Origin: Euonymus europaeus
Taxonomy: Eukaryota; Streptophyta; Magnoliopsida; Celastrales; Celastraceae
Assembly (NCBI GenBank): GCA_963580455.1
Contig: OY756963.1
Coordinates: 20,789,555 to 20,853,554, forward strand
Length of the DNA stretch: 64,000 nt
Reading direction: 5' to 3'
Below the pieces are notes generated by a model. It was not told the DNA's origin. It was given only the letters and a program-made list of their open reading frames with translations, and ran no database searches. Made by a program: the position numbers and the translations under genes. How positions within the stretch are numbered: the first letter of the stretch is position 1; each line of letters begins with the position of its first letter. Below are positions 57,865-64,000 of this stretch, one piece after another.

Positions 57865-58641
57865 ATGGATTCAGATCAAAGATTCTATCACTACAGTCTT
57901 CTAACCCTCTACTTCATAGCCCCTCCAACCTTCATCTCTCTTTTCTTCGTCCAAGCCCCCTATGGCAAACACCGCCGTGCAGGCTGGGGCCCCACCATGT
58001 CACCACCGCTCGCCTGGTTTCTCATGGAGAGTCCAACTCTCTGGCTGACTCTCCTCATCTTCCCATTCGGTCTCCATCGATCCAATCCCAAAGCTCTCCT
58101 TCTAATCTCCCCTTTTTTATTTCACTACACCAATCGTACCTGCCTGTACCCCCTACGCCTCCACAAGACCACCGTCGACGGCCGGAATAGTGGATTTCCG
58201 ATGGTTGTGGCTATGTTGGCTTTGGGGTTCAATTTGTTGAACACTTATGTGCAGGCCAGGTGGGTTTCTCACTACGCGGACTTCGACAGTGATGAGTGGT
58301 TTTGGTGGAGGTTTGGGGTTGGGCTTGTGGTGTTCTTTGTTGGAATGAGAGTTAATGTTTGGGCCGATAATGTTTTGACGGGCTTGAAGAGGCAGGGTGG
58401 TGGGTATAAGCTTCCGAGAGGAGGCTTGTTTGAGTTGGTTAGCTGTCCAAATTATTTTGGGGAGATTGTGGAGTGGTTGGGCTGGGCCGTGATGACCGGG
58501 TCTTGGGCCGGATTTGGGTTCTTTCTCTACACTTGTTCCAACTTGGTGCCTAGGGCACGGGGGAATCATGGTTGGTATTTGGAGAAATTTGGGGAGGATT
58601 ATCCAAAGGAGAAGAAAGTTGTCATTCCTTTCGTGTATTGA
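57865..58641 (+). CDS. DET2: Steroid 5-alpha-reductase DET2 (brassinosteroid biosynthesis)
   Basis: An NADPH-dependent ER membrane enzyme that reduces the delta-4 double bond of 3-oxo steroids, converting (24R)-ergost-4-en-3-one to 5-alpha-campestan-3-one on the way to brassinosteroids. It is a single open frame of 258 residues, close to the 262 of Arabidopsis DET2. Visible are a membrane N-terminus (LLTLYFIAPPTFISLFFVQA), PYGKHRRAGWGPTMSPPLAW, a run of six or so hydrophobic segments, the C-terminal 5-alpha-reductase block GGLFELVSCPNYFGEIVEWL and the end KEKKVVIPFVY. Glu200 in NYFGEI corresponds to the residue changed in the classic det2-1 allele. No intron or disruption is seen. The start is the first ATG and fits family length. 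Confidence 0.96.
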   Translation: MDSDQRFYHYSLLTLYFIAPPTFISLFFVQAPYGKHRRAGWGPTMSPPLAWFLMESPTLWLTLLIFPFGLHRSNPKALLLISPFLFHYTNRTCLYPLRLHKTTVDGRNSGFPMVVAMLALGFNLLNTYVQARWVSHYADFDSDEWFWWRFGVGLVVFFVGMRVNVWADNVLTGLKRQGGGYKLPRGGLFELVSCPNYFGEIVEWLGWAVMTGSWAGFGFFLYTCSNLVPRARGNHGWYLEKFGEDYPKEKKVVIPFVY

Positions 58642-58842
58642 ATACTTCTCATCATCCGATCCGAAGTAGAGAAATTTGGATTCTTCTACAATTCTGTAGA
58701 AATGATTTTCAACTTCCTAGATGCCTGTGTTGAAACTTCTTATCTAAGATTTTTAAAGTAATATTGTGGCTATTGCATCTTTAATTCTTCATGGCAGAGT
58801 CTTGAAGGTTATTCAGAAGTTAGCCAATTATGACATTTGCAG

Positions 58843-59166
58843 TTCCTCACTTTGGGCTATGTCAAGTAAGTATCATTGTTCGGTTATAAACTGAGTTGAT
58901 GAAATATGAATAAATATATATCGAAGGAACATCTTGTTCTTGTCTCACTTTTAAGCTATTAGTTTCTGTTATTTGTTTTCCTTTATCATTCTATCGGTTC
59001 CAGCGCTGTATGAGAGGTATGAAATTTTAAGTATGCCATGATGGGATATCAGAAGTTGCAGCACTTGTATCTGAAATTTGATGCGATGTGCACCAGCAAA
59101 GCCCAGACGTGGATACTGGGGAAGAACAAACTCATTTGATTTATTTCTGATAAAAAAATTTACTGG
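58843..59166 (+). pseudogene. Broken copy of the reticulon 3' end (last intron and exon)
   Basis: Nearly the same DNA as 55340-55678: end of exon 3, the following intron, exon 4 and the start of the 3' UTR. A deletion of about 16 bases at the intron-exon junction (near 58985) removes the acceptor AG. A further loss shortens EKYEDWIDKYAMMGY to a frame-shifted ERYEI, and the stop context differs. The intron is retained, so it is a DNA-level duplicate rather than a retrocopy. The two copies flank DET2. Confidence 0.93.
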
Positions 59167-60950
59167 TAGATTGAATTCTCATACAAAAGACTCATCGGCT
59201 AGACTAGGGGTTTTCACATTCCTGTGCATTCGACATGATCCATATATTTTACGACCCTAACCTTCTAATGTTGAACACCATAGGCATTGGCATTTGGCAT
59301 GACACTAAGATAGCATATTATAGGCCTATGAGAGAATCAAATGTCGGCTCGGACCACCTGTCTGGCAGTGGGTTATGATGGCAGTGGGAATGAGATGTTG
59401 GTTCTCAATAATATTGAGACGAACTCCCGCAGATGGTACTGGAGTTGAGCCACAGTTCCATATTTGTAACGTCAAGTTAAACACCATGGACATTCTTCTG
59501 CAACAATGGGTTCTGCAGTTCGCTCACGAAAAACCGAAGTGTAAAGAACGGAAAAGCATGAATGAACAATCACAGAACTGCCATTTCCATCCTTCTAGTC
59601 AATAAAATAAAGGCAATCCACAGAAACTGAGGGAAGAAACATTTATCATCAAAAACCGTTTAGCATAGAGCAATAAGCAGGCAAACAACTGGAAATGTCA
59701 AGTAATGGCCACCTTCGTTGCCAGTTTGTTCAGTGGCTTACTGGCATGCATGTACAATTTTTTATTTTTATTTTTTTGATAAACATTGCATGTACAATGT
59801 TGAACACTTCAACTACGCAAAAATACAGGTTTATGTGGAAAAATAATTCCACAACATCATCCCACATAATACAATCAAGAACCATCCGAGAAAAATGCAC
59901 GCCAATTAGAACTAGAAAAATTTAACTTGGAGAAACGACTGCATTTTAGCAACTCGCAGGAAGTGATTTCACAGTGCATGACACACTACTCCAGGGTGCA
60001 TCAAAATCGATGGTAAAAGAAAACACTGCTTTGAACAACAAAGTTCTAATCTCATAACTAATTGTATGCATTCTCATAACTTCTACAATCCATAATAATT
60101 AAACGGGGCAAAGACAAAACTATTAGCTAGTACAAATAATGAAGTTCAAAACCTTAAAACTTAGCCGTTAATAGACCAGCAATAGTAACTCAAAAGATCC
60201 ACATTCAATCCCAAGTCTTGAAAGCTCTAAAAAACACAACCTGCAAGGCAAACAAACAAATCAAAAAAATTGTCAAGCAAGTTAATCACAAGAATTTTAG
60301 GAACCATCTGCACCTAAGACCTAAACTGCATATAGATAAGGAATTACCACCCAATTCTACTAGTTCTCTAGCATCCCCAGTTAACTGATTTAAGCAAAAC
60401 AGAGTATATATAATTTCTTCTTTTTCTAAAAGAAGGCTCAATCCAGCTATATTTCAAACTATTGAGAGACCCCAAATCAAAACACTCTTATGCTTGAGGT
60501 ATTGATAAAGCAAGCACAAATCAAAGATTAAGACTAGTGGCATGAGAAATCAAATAAGCAAAGACAAGAGACAACTTAAATGGAACAAACAAATGGTGCT
60601 GTCTTCACCATAATAAAATTAGAATCTCTGCTCACAGGCACCAGCAACTTACAATTTTCATGAGCAATTAAATAATAAATAATTATTATAAGGAAGCCAA
60701 ACCATTAGACGTTTTTCATGGCAAGAATATATAAACTATCAAATACGCAAAAACTTCCCGCTTTAACAAGTTATAGGATTTTCGGATAGGGACTGGGATC
60801 AAATGTTTCATGGTTAGAATGCATTGCTAATGTCCCCACAACAAAGTGCAGAGTTGAACACTTGTTGGACTTACAAACACAGTAACAAAAATATGCATGA
60901 AAATAAGCTAAAAATACAAAGATCTCAGCTAGAGAATCAGTTACGTTACC
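59167..60950. other. Intergenic, 3' side of RPL35a
   Basis: No gene is supported. The right end should contain the 3' UTR of the minus-strand ribosomal protein gene. Confidence 0.5.
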
Positions 60951-61581
60951 TTATATGTTGCTTGGATACATGAAAACCCTAACCCTAGTTCCCTGTTTAG
61001 CCAAAAAGGGAAAGAAAATTAATGTATACTACCCAAATAATTAAAGAACGAGAGGGATAGAGAGAATATTTCGTTACCATGGATTTGGGTGGAAGATTAG
61101 ACTTGAACTTAGCACGAACGACGCCACTGTTACCGTGAGGTCTAGTTACTTTGCCCCAAATACAGCGATAATGGGTGCCGTTCTTTTTCACCTTGGCCTT
61201 GTAAATGTAGGCCATGCGCTTCCCACAGTACCACGAAACCTCCTCCTTGGTGTTCACGCCCTCAATCTGTATCAGCGACGTGTTTGGATACTGGTTCGAT
61301 TTCGACCTGATATTCAAACCAAGAAACAAATCAAGACTGCCAGCTCGAAGACTTGAAAAACTTCTAATATTTGGTCATTGAGAGTCATATTTGTCGTTAC
61401 CTTTTGTACCCTAGGACAGTTCCTCTGACATAGAGTCTGCGAATCTTGAAGAATTCAAGTCAGAATAGATGAAACTTAGGTTCGAAGAAGCGGGGGAAAC
61501 AAAATTGGGAAGGCAATTAAAAGAAACCATAACCAAAACAAGATAGGACCTGACACGCTCTCCCTGACGACCCTTCACCAT
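60951..61581 (-). CDS. RPL35A: Large-subunit ribosomal protein eL33 (RPL35a)
   Basis: A structural protein of the cytosolic 60S subunit. Four exons on the minus strand: 61581-61550, 61436-61401, 61306-61078 and 60992-60951. They join in frame to 112 residues, the usual plant length. Motifs in order: [90 protein letters not shown] and [13 protein letters not shown]. The first exon codes for only ten residues and a split Arg. The first donor is GTCC, a weak but usable GT. The gene has the telo-box and TATA element expected of a plant ribosomal protein promoter. Confidence 0.96.
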
Positions 61582-61627
61582 TTTGAGGTTTGGTTTGAAG
61601 CCCCGGCCTCTGGTCTGCAGATGGCGG

Positions 61628-61635
61628 AAACCCTA
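61628..61635. promoter_or_regulatory. Telo-box (AAACCCTA) of the RPL35a gene
   Basis: AAACCCTA about 50 bases upstream of the ATG, near the likely start of transcription, as is typical for plant ribosomal protein and translation genes. Confidence 0.7.
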
Positions 61636-61676
61636 GAGTTTGGAGAGCAGGGGAAGTGTGGAGAGAATGGGGTGCG

Positions 61677-61683
61677 TATATAT
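61677..61683 (-). promoter_or_regulatory. TATA box of the RPL35a gene
   Basis: TATATA core on the minus strand about 95 bases upstream of the start codon. Confidence 0.55.
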
Positions 61684-62149
61684 TGCAAGGGTTGTCATAG
61701 GGGGCGTGGTTGCTAGTACTGAGGTCACAGACGGCTCACCGTTTTGATTTATCCACGTGGCTATTTTTAGGAAAGAATTCCAGGGCTTTCTCCGATGGGA
61801 GAATGATGACCGTACCACTCTCCAAATTTTGCATTCCTCCGATCGTCTATCATTTTTATTATATAAAACATCAAATTATATAGTCATTTTGGTCATTAAA
61901 ATACGTTTTTTAATATAAACACATTAATGAAATACAAATTTTTATATATTCTTTCCTCTTTGTTCCGTCTCTTTTTGTTTTTTTTTTTTCCTTTCTTCCT
62001 CGTCCCCTCCTTTCTTCTTCTTATTCATCTTTGTTGGATCTGAAAAATATCTACACAAGTGATTTCTTCTCCTTTTCTTCTAGATCAATTTTCTCAATTT
62101 TAAGCTTAAAAACCTTTACATCTATTGTTTTTATTCTTCCTTGCTTTCA
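61684..62149. other. Intergenic upstream of RPL35a
   Basis: No gene. 61860-61960 shares AAACACATTAATGAAATACA-type phrases with the family B repeats, probably a short fragment. Confidence 0.4.
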
Positions 62150-62860
62150 TTTAGTGTATATGTTGGATATCTAATTTTCATTCAGATTTTCCTTGAATCT
62201 TATGAATGTTAAATCTGGAAACAAATTGTCAAGTTCTGCCAATTCATTCAGAGTTATTGATGTTACTATTTCAAGTAGTAACGTAATAAATAATACATAC
62301 TCTGGTATATGTCTTATTAGAGCAAATGACTCGAAAACCTAAACCCTAAAACTCTAAAACCTTAAAATCATAAACCTAATCCCTAAATGTGAGTGTTAAA
62401 CCTTGAAATAATCTGTCGAGTTATGTCAAATAATTCATACTTGTTTATGTGACTGTTTGAAACAGTGACATAATAAACAAGACTCTTCCCATATTTCTTA
62501 TTGGAGCAAATGACCTTAAAATCATAAATCTGATTTAGATGTATGTGTTGGATACATGATTTTCATTCATGTTTTCCTTGAGTTTAATGAACGTTGAATC
62601 TACAAATAATTTGCAAAGTTCTGACAATTCATTCAGACTTGTTCATTGAGAGTTGTTCATGTTACTATTTCAAACAGCAGCATAATAAACAATATATATA
62701 CTCTAGTTAAATTTATTACTATAGCAAATGACCATAAAAACCTAAATCTTAAAACTTAAAACCTTAAATATAAATTCTAAAACCATAAACCTAAACCCTA
62801 CAACCCGAATACTCTTGTCATGTTTATTATTAGAGCACATTACGTTAAAAAAACACAATG
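62150..62860. repeat. Three imperfect long repeats with telomere-like tracts
   Basis: Units start at about 62154, 62388 and 62538. Units 1 and 3 share TTTTCATTCA.ATTTTCCTTGA, AATGTT.AATCT, CAA.TTCTG.CAATTCATTC and GTTACTATTTCAA. All units share A.TAATAAACAA (or close) followed by TTATTAGAGCAAATGAC-like text. Degenerate CCTAAACCCTAAAAC-type tracts follow in units 1 (about 62335-62390) and 3 (about 62733-62815). Confidence 0.7.
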
Positions 62861-64000
62861 TCAATACATTAGTATTATAATGTAAGTAAATATTAGTCTA
62901 ATATTGCTTTTTACAAATTATGTTACTATTCAAAACAGTAACGTTAACACTAAAAAGTCTATTTATGTCATACAATGCTAATATTTTCAATAGGATTACG
63001 AAAACAGGTCGAATTATTTGATTGTTTAATGTTACATTTTCAAAATATTAACTTATAACTATATGATCTTATATCTGTATAATCTCAAATCTGTTACATT
63101 GAAACATCAACTTATATTTGTACAATCTCAAATCTAAACTAAAATTGTATCTCATATATAAGAAGATGGATACAAAGAGAATAAAAAAAGAATAAGAAAA
63201 CAAAGAAGAAGATGATGGATATATGACGATGGTGGATGTGGAGATGGACGATGGCAACAGTGAAAATGGAGGAGAGATATCTTAGATCTAGGTATTTTCT
63301 TATATCCATGTCTATAGAATTAGAACGACAAAGATGATATTATGTAAAATATTCATTTTTAAAATGGATAATTATGTATGAAATAAGTATTAATATGAAA
63401 AATATAATTTTAGCTGTACCTATGCGTCCAACGTTTGTCAAGTGAATATTTATATGTAATTTCCAATTCTGTGATTTGTATATGAATCTACCGAATGACC
63501 CATTAATGTAAAGTAAGATAAATTTTAACTTAACAACATGCTAAAGCAGGCTGTGACCGGACTCATTGATATCAACTTGACTTGATAACTTAACAACTAA
63601 GTACACATTTTTTATATGAAAAATGCTACTCATATGTAGAATCTTTATTAATATAATTCATGCCGTGGCTGAACATGTTACCATGTCACATAAATAAAGT
63701 CTAAAAAATTATTAAAACATAAAATAATTTTCCTGCTTCTCTCTTCTTACCAACTTTTTCTGTGTTATATATATAGCTTATAGCTTATATTTCAAAATCA
63801 TCCCTTTTCTCCCCTACGCGCACAATGCAATAAGTCAATTAATTAATATAATAACATTTTGGGTGCTTCTAATTGCACATAAAATTTACTAGCGGTACAC
63901 AAGCCACTGTTGTTGACTAACTTACATAAAACAATGATTTTGACAAGAGTTAGAAATATTTTTAGGCTTAAGTTTGCTTTTGACATTAATTATTTTTACC
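62861..64000. other. Gene-free AT-rich right end
   Basis: No gene seen. The 62-residue minus frame at 63069-63257 is a low-complexity Ser/Phe-rich frame and is not supported. Confidence 0.5.

Noticed and set aside
58153..58569. 138-residue minus-strand frame
   Set aside because: Antisense shadow of DET2.
1..64000. CRISPR arrays, bacterial operons, insertion sequences, riboswitches
   Set aside because: Nothing of the kind is present; the gene structure is clearly that of plant nuclear DNA.

Overview
The window is nuclear DNA of a flowering plant, a eudicot with a moderately repeat-rich genome; the species cannot be named from the sequence. The evidence is AT-rich intergenic DNA, genes split by short GT-AG introns, plant-only protein families (NPF transporter, MIZU-KUSSEI-like, RopGEF with a PRONE domain, WVD2-like, DET2, reticulon-like B, DIR1-like lipid-transfer protein), a nuclear tRNA-Gly, and several MITE families and retroelement scraps.

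Left part (1-18.4 kb): the 3' end of an NPF transporter gene; a single-exon MIZ1-like (DUF617) gene; two MIR2111-type microRNA hairpins 1.8 kb apart in opposite orientation (4.74-4.87 kb minus, 6.65-6.77 kb plus); a tRNA-Gly(GCC); a GC-rich repeat element at 9.7-10.3 kb; a five-exon SIS-like small serine-rich gene; a two-exon lipid-transfer-protein gene (minus); and a seven-exon RopGEF gene (minus).

Middle (18.4-30.4 kb): 12 kb with no intact gene, holding LTR-like repeats, MITEs and a LINE tail. At 30.5-32.1 kb lies a five-exon plant-specific gene of unknown function (403 aa). It is followed at 34.4-39.0 kb by a decayed, intron-containing pseudogene of PASTICCINO1 (FKBP-TPR immunophilin). 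From 39 to 45 kb there are only transposon relics: a LINE RNase H tail, a Ty1/copia gag fragment, an RNase H-like relic, and MITEs.

Right part (45-64 kb): a WVD2-like microtubule-binding gene with a long 5'-UTR intron; a frame-shifted DUF3527 pseudogene fragment; a UVR-motif plus SnoaL/NTF2-like gene (minus), divergent from a reticulon-like gene; the brassinosteroid 5-alpha-reductase gene DET2; a broken copy of the reticulon 3' end just behind DET2; the ribosomal protein eL33 (RPL35a) gene (minus); and an array of long imperfect repeats carrying telomere-like tracts.

The genes do not form a pathway. They look like an old conserved plant gene neighbourhood: from memory, RopGEF7 beside SIS, and PAS1 beside the unknown 403-aa gene, are also neighbours in Arabidopsis. 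The observations most worth following are the paired MIR2111 loci and the PAS1 pseudogene. Exon coordinates were worked out by hand from splice consensus, reading-frame continuity and family knowledge; no alignment or expression data were available.
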